A stretch of DNA of 6,845 nucleotides from an uncultured Acidobacteriota bacterium. GTDB taxonomy: Bacteria; Acidobacteriota; Blastocatellia; RBC074. The stretch lies in NCBI GenBank assembly GCA_937967285.1, contig CALBSU010000707.1, forward strand, positions 1-6,845, read 5' to 3'. This document shows, piece after piece, positions 1 to 6,845 of the stretch. Below the pieces are notes generated by a model. That model worked only from the letters and a program-made list of their open reading frames with translations. It had not been told where the DNA came from and made no database searches. The position numbers and the translations under genes are program-made. Every line of letters begins with the position of its first letter. The stretch's first letter is position 1.

Positions 1-1089
<1,089 letters not shown>

Positions 1090-1126
1090 AAGCACTGCGA
1101 ATTCAATGAAATACTGGTGAAATTAC

Positions 1127-1160
1127 GGCTGGCAGGGATCCTGCTCTCAAAGAACCAGCC
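1127..1160. other. Nested stem-loop downstream of the acylase gene
   Basis: GGCTGG (1127-1132) pairs perfectly with CCAGCC (1155-1160), and CAGG/CCTG (1133-1136 and 1140-1143) makes an inner hairpin. It lies 38 nt after the acylase stop and before the antitoxin gene, where a terminator would be expected. No T-run follows on the + strand (the next bases are CTAAACC), so it is not a standard intrinsic terminator. It could still help separate the two transcription units. Confidence 0.3.
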
Positions 1161-1189
1161 CTAAACCATAAAGAACTGGAAGCAGTTGT

Positions 1190-1216
1190 ACGATCGTGAT
1201 AAGGTTCGATCGTCGA
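1190..1216. promoter_or_regulatory. Repeated CGATCGT sites, possible operator of the toxin-antitoxin operon
   Basis: The palindrome ACGATCGT (1190-1197) is followed 16 nt later by a second CGATCGT (1207-1213), in the 60 nt before the antitoxin start. Antitoxins often bind such repeats to repress their own operon, and the antitoxin here carries an HTH-like segment. I see no clear -35/-10 pair alongside it. The operator role is inferred from spacing and position only. Confidence 0.25.
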
Positions 1217-1233
1217 TGGTGGTATTTATCGTT

Positions 1234-1239
1234 GAGGAG
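1234..1239 (+). promoter_or_regulatory. Ribosome binding site of the antitoxin gene
   Basis: GAGGAG lies 6 nt before the ATG at 1246. It supports that start and marks the beginning of the two-gene module. Confidence 0.7.
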
Positions 1240-1245
1240 TAAATA

Positions 1246-1497
1246 ATGCAGGATGTAACCATCACAATACCTGAGGAGGCACTTGTCGCGCTAAAGTTAT
1301 CTCCTGAGGAGGCGGCAAAAGCCATGCGCCTGGCTGCGGCTGTCAAGTTATACGAACTGGGCCGCCTCTCTTCGGGGGCGGCAGCGGCGCTGGCAGGCAT
1401 TCCCCGTACGGTTTTTCTGGTCAAGTTGAGCGATTACGGAGTCGCGACCTTCCGCCAAACAGAGGACGAGTTGCGGGAGGATCTGGCGAATGCCTGA
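1246..1497 (+). CDS. UPF0175 family protein, probable antitoxin
   Basis: This 83-residue protein has the UPF0175 pattern. A short beta-strand start (VTITIPEEAL) is followed by a helical segment. Next comes KLYELGRLSSGAAAALAGIP (residues 34-53), which reads as a helix-turn-helix with the usual 'A..LY..G..S...AA.LAGI' signature, and then an acidic tail ending EDELREDLANA. UPF0175 proteins commonly sit directly before DUF3368 PIN-domain genes and are taken as their antitoxins and probable DNA-binding autoregulators. The ATG is supported by GAGGAG six bases upstream. Its last 8 bases overlap the toxin start, and the toxin's ribosome binding site (GGGAGG, 1475-1480) lies inside this gene, which implies translational coupling. 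Codon use is less biased than in the neighbouring housekeeping genes, consistent with acquisition by transfer. Function is by family and context only. Confidence 0.85.
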   Translation: MQDVTITIPEEALVALKLSPEEAAKAMRLAAAVKLYELGRLSSGAAAALAGIPRTVFLVKLSDYGVATFRQTEDELREDLANA

Positions 1498-1972
1498 GGT
1501 GATCGCCGATACTTCACCGATACAGTACCTCTTCCAGGTGGGGCTGTTGGATGTATTGAATTCACTCTATGGTGGAATCACGATCCCTGAAGCCGTACTA
1601 AGCGAATTGAACGTCGGACGTGCGCGTGGCGTTTTCGTGCCGGATGCCTCGTCGATCAGTTGGATCGTTGTAAAAAGGCCTCAGGCGCAGGCGCTTTTGA
1701 GTCTCGCCCCCGACCTGGGCCAGGGAGAGCGTGAGGCCATTGCTCTTGCCGCTGAAACCGAAAATTCACTCCTTATCCTTGATGACTCGCTGGCCAGAAG
1801 ACATGCGCGGTTGCTGGGACTTACTTTTACCGGAACGCTTGGGATATTGCTGAAGGCCAAACATACAGGACACCTGATTGCAATTGAACCTGTCCTCGAG
1901 CAACTCCAGGTCTCAGGATTTTTCCTGGATGCAGCGACGCGAGCTTCAGTCCTAAAGTTGGCACGAGAATAG
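1490..1972 (+). CDS. DUF3368 family PIN-domain protein, probable toxin RNase
   Basis: This 160-residue protein matches the DUF3368 branch of the PIN-domain superfamily. It opens with VIADTSPIQYL (acidic Asp7), then IPEAVLSEL (Glu39), LGQGEREAIALA (Glu80/Glu82), LLILDDSLARRHA (Asp98/Asp99) and GTLGILLKAK. These spaced acidic residues fit the metal-binding site of PIN ribonucleases, and none appears lost, so the protein looks intact. PIN toxins usually cleave RNA in the cytoplasm, and pairing with an upstream UPF0175 protein is the usual arrangement. The start at 1490 overlaps the antitoxin stop by 8 bases and has GGGAGG nine bases before it. Codons such as TTG, CTT, AAA and AGA appear more freely than in tyrS or glyS, suggesting foreign origin. 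Toxicity and target are not shown by the sequence; it could be a solitary domesticated nuclease. Confidence 0.87.
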   Translation: MPEVIADTSPIQYLFQVGLLDVLNSLYGGITIPEAVLSELNVGRARGVFVPDASSISWIVVKRPQAQALLSLAPDLGQGEREAIALAAETENSLLILDDSLARRHARLLGLTFTGTLGILLKAKHTGHLIAIEPVLEQLQVSGFFLDAATRASVLKLARE

Positions 1973-2033
1973 GCTGCCGGCGATTGGACGGCCCCATCGA
2001 CTTAACCTTATTTGCATAATACTTATTTGTAAG

Positions 2034-2105
2034 CTGACGGCAGGACGCTTTATCGTCCCGACAGGGAAGGTTTGAAAATAGCCCGGGCGATTTATCGACG
2101 GGAAA
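2034..2105 (+). repeat. 72-nt dispersed palindromic repeat, copy A
   Basis: This segment aligns without gaps to 4667-4738 with 65 of 72 bases identical, in the same orientation. Inside are two hairpins: CGTCCC/GGGAAG around a GACA loop (2054-2069, imperfect here), and CCCGGGCGAT (2082-2091) with ATCGACGGG (2094-2102) around TT. They are joined by GTTTGAAAATAG. It lies 61 nt after the toxin gene, in the convergent gap before tRNA-Leu. It has no coding potential I can support. The layout resembles REP-type bacterial intergenic palindromes. Confidence 0.8.
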
Positions 2106-2155
2106 TATCTGAATCCTTACGTCGATCCGTTACCTCTTCTCCCTTGTTGATGCTC

Positions 2156-2172
2156 AGCCCGCTCCGCGGGTT
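2156..2172. repeat. Triloop hairpin CCCGC-TCC-GCGGG
   Basis: CCCGC (2158-2162) and GCGGG (2166-2170) pair perfectly around TCC, with an extra outer A-T and G-T pair. Two hairpins near glyS (4801-4813 and 4867-4881) have the same TCC loop on different stems, so this is probably another member of the repeat family. No T-tract follows in either direction, so I do not call it a terminator. Confidence 0.55.
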
Positions 2173-2196
2173 TGTACCGCCAACGGGGTCTGAACA

Positions 2197-2320
<124 letters not shown>

Positions 2321-2341
2321 TGCGGTCGAAAAGGATTCGTG

Positions 2342-2370
2342 ATTATATGAACCGCCTCCGGAACGGTCAA
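2342..2370 (-). promoter_or_regulatory. Sigma70-type promoter of tRNA-Leu
   Basis: On the minus strand, TTGACC (2370-2365) and a perfect TATAAT (2347-2342) are separated by exactly 17 nt. Transcription would start near 2335, giving a leader of about 15 nt before the mature tRNA 5' end at 2320. The -35 begins 11 nt after the DUF6335 stop, so the tRNA does not depend on read-through from the tyrS unit. Confidence 0.8.
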
Positions 2371-2381
2371 GCAGCCCCGGT

Positions 2382-2783
2382 TCAGGGTTTTCTGCGAGAT
2401 CTCTCCAGGTAGTCCTCGGAGGACTGAGGTTCGAGTTCCCAGCGATGACGGTCGCGTTCGGCGATCTTCTCGGCCGTGTCGAGCTGTTCGTCGTCGCGGT
2501 AGGTCAACCCGACGGCTTCGCCGAGTTCGTCGACGATGTCCTGATCGGGAGTCGGGCTCGATCCGCCGACGGCTTCCTCGCCCGACGAGTCGGCCTCATC
2601 CCAGGCGGCATCGACGTCCCCGCCGGTGAGGGTCGCGGAAGGCATCTTCAGTTTTCCTGTATCGCCCAGCTTTGAGGCTTCGGCGAACTCCTCCTTGACC
2701 TCGTCATCCGGTTCGAAAATCTCGCTCTCCATGTCGCCGGTATCTACGTAATGTCCCGGCATTTCTCGTTTTTTATCGGTCAT
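2382..2783 (-). CDS. DUF6335 family protein (acidic, function unknown)
   Basis: This is a 133-residue, strongly acidic, soluble protein with no signal peptide or membrane segment. The C-terminal two thirds carry what I recognise as the DUF6335 pattern, known mostly from cyanobacterial proteins. It comprises LTGGDVDAAW (residues 52-61), GEEAVGGSSPTPDQD (68-82), VDELGEAVGL (84-93) and AERDRHRWELEPQSSEDY (108-125). No catalytic motif is evident and no role is established for the family. The first 50 residues are low in complexity and probably disordered. The start is well supported by AAGGAG (2798-2793), nine bases before the ATG. The gene follows tyrS by 46 nt on the same strand and is probably cotranscribed. 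It ends just before the tRNA-Leu promoter. The family call rests on remembered motif similarity. Confidence 0.75.
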   Translation of the reverse strand: MTDKKREMPGHYVDTGDMESEIFEPDDEVKEEFAEASKLGDTGKLKMPSATLTGGDVDAAWDEADSSGEEAVGGSSPTPDQDIVDELGEAVGLTYRDDEQLDTAEKIAERDRHRWELEPQSSEDYLERSRRKP

Positions 2784-2829
2784 TGAGGTCCTCTCCTTTC
2801 CTGGATCGATCGAAGCCGGTCTGATCGGT

Positions 2830-4041
2830 TCATTCGAAGACTATATTCAGAAACTTCAGCTTTCCGACCTGGAGCTGAATCCGGTCGACGGCATTTATCT
2901 CGAGTGCGGCATCGGCGATCTTCTCGCCGTTGAGTTTGACTCCGCCCTGCGAGATCAGCCGTCGCGCCTCGGCCTTCGACGGCGCGAGTTCAGTCCGGAC
3001 CAGCAGATCGACCAGCTTGATCCTGCCTTCGGGCACGCTGATCGGACGCGTTTCAACCTCGCTCGGGGCCTGATGCTCGCGGAAGCGCCGGATGAACTCA
3101 GATTCAGCCCGTTCCGCTTCCGACTGAGAATGAAAATCGGCCACGATCTTCTTCGCCAGTTCAGATTTTACATCACGCGGGTGCCGTTTACCCGACTCGA
3201 CGTCATTTTTCAGCTGACCGATCTCGTCTCTGGTCAGGTCGGTCAGCAGTTCGTAGTAGCGCCACATCAGCTCATCGCTGATCGACATGGCCTTGCCGTA
3301 GATGTCGTCCGGCGATTCGGTGATGCCGATGTAGTTGTCGAGGCTCTTCGACATCTTGTTGACGCCGTCGAGGCCCTCGAGCAGAGGGGTCGTCATGATG
3401 ACCTGCGGTTCGACGCCGTATCCGCGCTGGATCTCGCGTGCCATCAGCAGGTTGAATTTCTGGTCGGTCCCGCCGAGCTCGACGTGCGATTTGAGCGCGA
3501 CCGAATCGTAGCCCTGGACCAGCGGGTAGAGCAGTTCGTGAACGCTGATCGGGACGCCGCCCGAGTATCGTTTCGAGAAGTCGTCCCGTTCGAGCATCTG
3601 GGCGACGGTGGCCTTGGCGGTCAGCCGGATGAAGTCCTCCGGGGTGAACGCGTTCATCCAGCTTCCGTTGAACTCGATGATCGTCTTTTCCGGATCGAGC
3701 AGCTTGAAGATCTGCGTCTTGTAGGTCTCGGCGTTGGCCTCGATCTGTTCGCGCGTCAGCGGCGGGCGGGTCGAATTGCGTCCCGTCGGGTCGCCGATCA
3801 TGGCGGTGAAGGACCCGATCAGAAAGATCACGTCGTGCCCAAGCTGCTGGAAATGGCGCATCTTGCGGATCAGCACCGTATGTCCGAGATGAAGATCGGG
3901 CGCCGTCGGATCGAATCCGGCCTTGACTCTCAGCTTCCGGCCCGTCCCGGCGCAATGGGCCAGCTTCGCTTTCAGCTCCTCGTAGGGAATGACATCGATC
4001 GTCCCCTTGGTCAAGTATGATAACTGTTCATCAATCGTCAT
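2830..4041 (-). CDS. tyrS: Tyrosine--tRNA ligase
   Basis: This 403-residue class I aminoacyl-tRNA synthetase attaches tyrosine to tRNA-Tyr in the cytoplasm using ATP. The Rossmann catalytic domain carries the HIGH-type motif HLGH (residues 51-54), IGDPTG (82-87), YPLVQGYDS (172-180), GGTDQKFN (190-197) and the ATP-binding KMSKS (229-233). An S4 RNA-binding domain occupies about 341-395 ([20 protein letters not shown]). The LVQGYDS block and the length place it in the TyrZ-like second bacterial subgroup. Residue 77 is Ser (IGSFTA), where I recall most relatives having Asp. The Asp of the following GDP motif is present, so activity is probably intact. No strong Shine-Dalgarno precedes the ATG at 4041, but the N-terminus ([13 protein letters not shown]) is typical. 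It follows the ycxB-like gene by 112 nt and precedes the DUF6335 gene by 46 nt. No T-box leader is seen. Confidence 0.97.
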   Translation of the reverse strand: MTIDEQLSYLTKGTIDVIPYEELKAKLAHCAGTGRKLRVKAGFDPTAPDLHLGHTVLIRKMRHFQQLGHDVIFLIGSFTAMIGDPTGRNSTRPPLTREQIEANAETYKTQIFKLLDPEKTIIEFNGSWMNAFTPEDFIRLTAKATVAQMLERDDFSKRYSGGVPISVHELLYPLVQGYDSVALKSHVELGGTDQKFNLLMAREIQRGYGVEPQVIMTTPLLEGLDGVNKMSKSLDNYIGITESPDDIYGKAMSISDELMWRYYELLTDLTRDEIGQLKNDVESGKRHPRDVKSELAKKIVADFHSQSEAERAESEFIRRFREHQAPSEVETRPISVPEGRIKLVDLLVRTELAPSKAEARRLISQGGVKLNGEKIADAALEINAVDRIQLQVGKLKFLNIVFE

Positions 4042-4117
4042 AATTATCTGTCGTTCAAGCCTTTCAATCAGGACAAGAAATGATCGGGTCGGGAGAAGGT
4101 ATTCTGGAGGTTTCCGG

Positions 4118-4155
4118 GAGCCGATTCAATAGCGGGCAGCCTTTTGAACCGGCTC
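4118..4155. other. Long stem-loop overlapping the ycxB-like stop codon
   Basis: The arms 4118-4129 and 4144-4155 are inverted repeats matching at 11 of 12 positions (GAGCCG then TTCAA, pairing with TTGAA then CGGCTC; the single mismatch is at 4124/4149). The loop is 14 nt. On the minus strand the stem starts in the last bases of the ycxB-like gene and lies about 75 nt before tyrS. No T-run follows, so it is not a classical terminator. It may slow or partly stop transcription, or protect mRNA ends. Confidence 0.5.
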
Positions 4156-4648
4156 AGGCGATGCCGGCACGCTTCAATCCTTTGACGGTCAGTTCGCGGA
4201 ACCGGTCGATCGAGGCCTGATCGCTGAAAGCCCGTTTGGGCAGCAGGCTGAACGAGTCGTTGCCGTAGACCAGTAGAAACGCCGAAGAGCTCTCGATCAT
4301 GCGCTGGTAGAAGGGCCAGTTTAGGTTCGATCTGGTCTCTCCCATCTGATATTCGAGGCCGTCGTCGGTGACAGTCACCAGGTGTTCGAAGCGGTGAAAC
4401 GGTTCACGCTCCCATTTTCTCCGGGCGCCCCAGCGCCTGATCGTCGGCGCCCCGAAGAAGACTGCCAGCCCGGCGACCAGCCCGATGATGGCGTACAGAT
4501 TCAGCGAATCCAGAAAGAACCATAATGCGCTGGCGGTCAGAATGAGCCCGCCGATGATCTTCTCCGGCGCCATGGGATACCTGTCTCGCTGCAGGAATTC
4601 CCTGGCTTCGTGATAATCATTCCAGTCCAGATGATAACGGAGATCCAT
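4154..4648 (-). CDS. YcxB-like family membrane protein
   Basis: This protein of 164 residues has an N-terminal soluble segment of about 30 residues, two adjacent membrane segments (about 31-48 and 51-68), a basic stretch RRWGARRKW, and a C-terminal YcxB-like domain. That domain is recognisable from LNWPFYQRMIES, FLLVYGNDSFSLLPKRAF and the closing DRFREL helix (about 109-153). The domain is widespread and has no assigned activity; the protein probably sits in the inner membrane with the C-terminal domain in the cytoplasm. I chose ATG 4648, because MDLRYHL fits family starts and GGTGAG lies about ten bases before it. A GTG at 4663 in the same frame would add five residues but has a poorly spaced ribosome site. 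The gene faces away from glyS, and the 72-nt repeat begins 18 nt before its start, so the repeat falls in its promoter or 5' leader. Confidence 0.8.
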   Translation of the reverse strand: MDLRYHLDWNDYHEAREFLQRDRYPMAPEKIIGGLILTASALWFFLDSLNLYAIIGLVAGLAVFFGAPTIRRWGARRKWEREPFHRFEHLVTVTDDGLEYQMGETRSNLNWPFYQRMIESSSAFLLVYGNDSFSLLPKRAFSDQASIDRFRELTVKGLKRAGIA

Positions 4649-4666
4649 AATATTTATTCTCACCGC

Positions 4667-4738
4667 CTGATGTCAGGACACTTTTTCGTCCCGACAGGGA
4701 CGGTTTGATAATAGCCCGGGCGATTTATCGCCGGGAAA
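4667..4738 (+). repeat. 72-nt dispersed palindromic repeat, copy B
   Basis: This is the second copy of the element at 2034-2105 (65/72 identical, no gaps). Its hairpins are better formed. CCTGA/TCAGG (4666-4677) is at the edge, CGTCCC-GACA-GGGACG (4687-4702) is perfect, and CCCGGGCGAT (4715-4724) pairs with ATCGCCGGG (4727-4735) with one bulged G. It lies in the divergent ycxB-like/glyS gap. Confidence 0.82.
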
Positions 4739-4755
4739 AAGCGAATTTTTAATCG

Positions 4756-4814
4756 AGTCCCGGAGGGAAGACTGAAACGGCTTCAGGGAAATATTCAACC
4801 GTCCCTCCGGGACT
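4756..4814. repeat. 13-bp perfect inverted repeat with internal hairpins
   Basis: AGTCCCGGAGGGA (4756-4768) is the exact reverse complement of 4802-4814. The 33-nt loop contains a further hairpin, CTGAA/TTCAG (4772-4776 and 4782-4786). Each arm can also fold alone (for example GTCCC-TCC-GGGAC at 4801-4813), so one long stem or several small ones are possible. It sits between two oppositely oriented repeat units. Neither side carries a T-tract. Confidence 0.8.
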
Positions 4815-4835
4815 GGCACAGAACGCTCACTGAAT

Positions 4836-4881
4836 CCCCGCGATGAATCGCGGGGCTATTTTCGGTTGGCCCTCCGGGCCA
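4836..4881 (-). repeat. Inverted variant of the palindromic repeat unit
   Basis: CCCCGCGAT (4836-4844) and ATCGCGGGG (4847-4855) form a perfect 9-bp stem around GA. After an 11-nt spacer, TGGCCC (4867-4872) pairs with GGGCCA (4876-4881) around TCC. Read on the minus strand this is the same order as copies A and B: small hairpin, a spacer ending GAAAATAG, then the CCC..CGAT hairpin. The stem sequences differ from copies A and B, but the pairing is kept. Confidence 0.72.
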
Positions 4882-4908
4882 TTTGGCATGTGTCCAGACA
4901 TCAGTCTC

Positions 4909-4950
<42 letters not shown>

Positions 4951-4951
4951 T

Positions 4952-4980
4952 TTGCACGCGGGATAATGGTCTGGTAATAT
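4952..4980 (+). promoter_or_regulatory. Sigma70-type promoter of glyS
   Basis: TTGCAC (4952-4957) and TAATAT (4975-4980) are separated by exactly 17 nt, and a TG dinucleotide one base before the -10 gives an extended -10 element. Transcription would start near 4987, leaving an untranslated leader of about 65 nt before glyS. It is the best promoter match in this gap on the + strand. Confidence 0.7.
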
Positions 4981-4992
4981 CTCGGCTTCAAC

Positions 4993-5018
4993 TTTGTGCC
5001 CTCAGAAGCCCGCACAAA
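4993..5018 (+). promoter_or_regulatory. Stem-loop in the glyS 5' leader
   Basis: TTTGTGC (4993-4999) and GCACAAA (5012-5018) form a perfect 7-bp stem around a 12-nt loop, a few bases after the predicted transcription start. It may stabilise the mRNA 5' end or be a regulatory structure. It does not resemble a T-box or a glycine riboswitch, and no terminator-like T-run follows. Confidence 0.45.
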
Positions 5019-5037
5019 AATATCACGGGAAGAATTC

Positions 5038-5043
5038 GAAAGG
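5038..5043 (+). promoter_or_regulatory. Ribosome binding site that fixes the glyS start
   Basis: GAAAGG lies 8 nt before the ATG at 5052. It supports that start over the in-frame upstream TTG at 4866, which lies in repeat DNA, and over the in-frame ATG at 5067. Confidence 0.6.
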
Positions 5044-5051
5044 TTCAGTCA

Positions 5052-6737
<1,686 letters not shown>

Positions 6738-6768
6738 TTCCCCGGTCCGCAGATATTTTGAGCTTTTT

Positions 6769-6845
6769 ATGAATATCCTCCAGGCAATCATCCTCGGCAT
6801 CATCCAGGGATTGACCGAATTCATTCCCATCAGCAGCAGCGGTCA
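6769..6845 (+). CDS. uppP: Undecaprenyl-diphosphatase (BacA/UppP), N-terminal fragment
   Basis: The window ends 77 bases into this gene. The 25 complete residues begin MNILQAIILGIIQGLTEF and continue IPISSSG, matching the UppP start, where a membrane helix holds the conserved Q.LTEF.P.SS.GH motif. This integral membrane enzyme removes a phosphate from undecaprenyl diphosphate, recycling the lipid carrier for peptidoglycan synthesis and giving bacitracin tolerance. The ATG at 6769 lies 31 nt after the glyS stop with no terminator between them, so cotranscription is likely. Only a weak TTGAG precedes the start, so translation may be modest. Integrity of the gene cannot be judged. Confidence 0.9.
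   Translation, partial: MNILQAIILGIIQGLTEFIPISSSG

Noticed and set aside
1161..1424. A minus-strand open frame over the antitoxin gene
   Set aside because: It overlaps the UPF0175 gene in antisense and its translation resembles no family.
1973..1999. Degenerate third copy of the CCC..CGAT repeat right after the toxin stop
   Set aside because: Words such as AATAG and CCGGCGATT recur, but the hairpin partner is missing and the resemblance could be chance.
3073..4020. A 315-codon open frame on the plus strand across tyrS
   Set aside because: It is antisense to conserved tyrS, has no recognisable domain and has a composition typical of a shadow frame.
4042..4117. T-box leader before tyrS
   Set aside because: The leader is too short and lacks the T-box consensus, a specifier-loop layout and a terminator/antiterminator pair.
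4836..4860. Perfect 9-bp hairpin as a rho-independent terminator
   Set aside because: It stands in a divergent gap where no gene ends, and is followed by mixed sequence rather than a T-tract on either strand. It fits the repeat family better.

Overview
The window is bacterial chromosome, GC-rich in its genes, with strong use of GTC, CTC, ATC, GCC and CGG codons. The gene mix is a penicillin-acylase-family enzyme, a UPF0175/DUF3368 toxin-antitoxin pair, a DUF6335 protein, a YcxB-like membrane protein and an alpha2-type glycyl-tRNA synthetase. Together with dispersed palindromic repeats and heptamer tracts, this fits an environmental bacterium. Acidobacteriota is my best guess, with cyanobacteria-like features, but no rRNA or other decisive marker is present, so this is only an inference.

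Layout. Positions 1-1089 (+) hold the C-terminal part of a penicillin/acyl-homoserine-lactone acylase cut by the window edge. Positions 1246-1972 (+) hold a two-gene toxin-antitoxin operon with overlapping reading frames. Positions 1973-2236 contain no gene but carry a 72-nt palindromic repeat, a small triloop hairpin and an ACTTTCT heptamer tract. A minus-strand block follows, in transcription order: a ycxB-like gene (4648-4154), tyrS (4041-2830), a DUF6335 gene (2783-2382), and tRNA-Leu(CAA) (2320-2237) with its own near-consensus promoter. Positions 4649-5051 form a gene-free divergent region. It contains a second copy of the 72-nt repeat, a long inverted repeat, an inverted variant of the repeat unit, a second heptamer tract, and then a near-consensus promoter for glyS. 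Positions 5052-6737 (+) are glyS, and the first 77 bases of uppP follow 31 nt later.

Function. The core is a housekeeping translation cluster: TyrRS, GlyRS and tRNA-Leu, with uppP for cell-wall lipid-carrier recycling. The acylase and the toxin-antitoxin module sit beside it as accessory material. The least explained content is the repeat architecture. Two intergenic regions, 2.6 kb apart, share a 72-nt element about 90% identical and in the same orientation, each followed 95-170 nt later by a heptamer tract. The second region looks like a BIME-style mosaic, with repeat units in opposite orientation around a central 13-bp inverted repeat. Nothing here is clearly a new defence or metabolic system. 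The repeat family is the best candidate for something undescribed.
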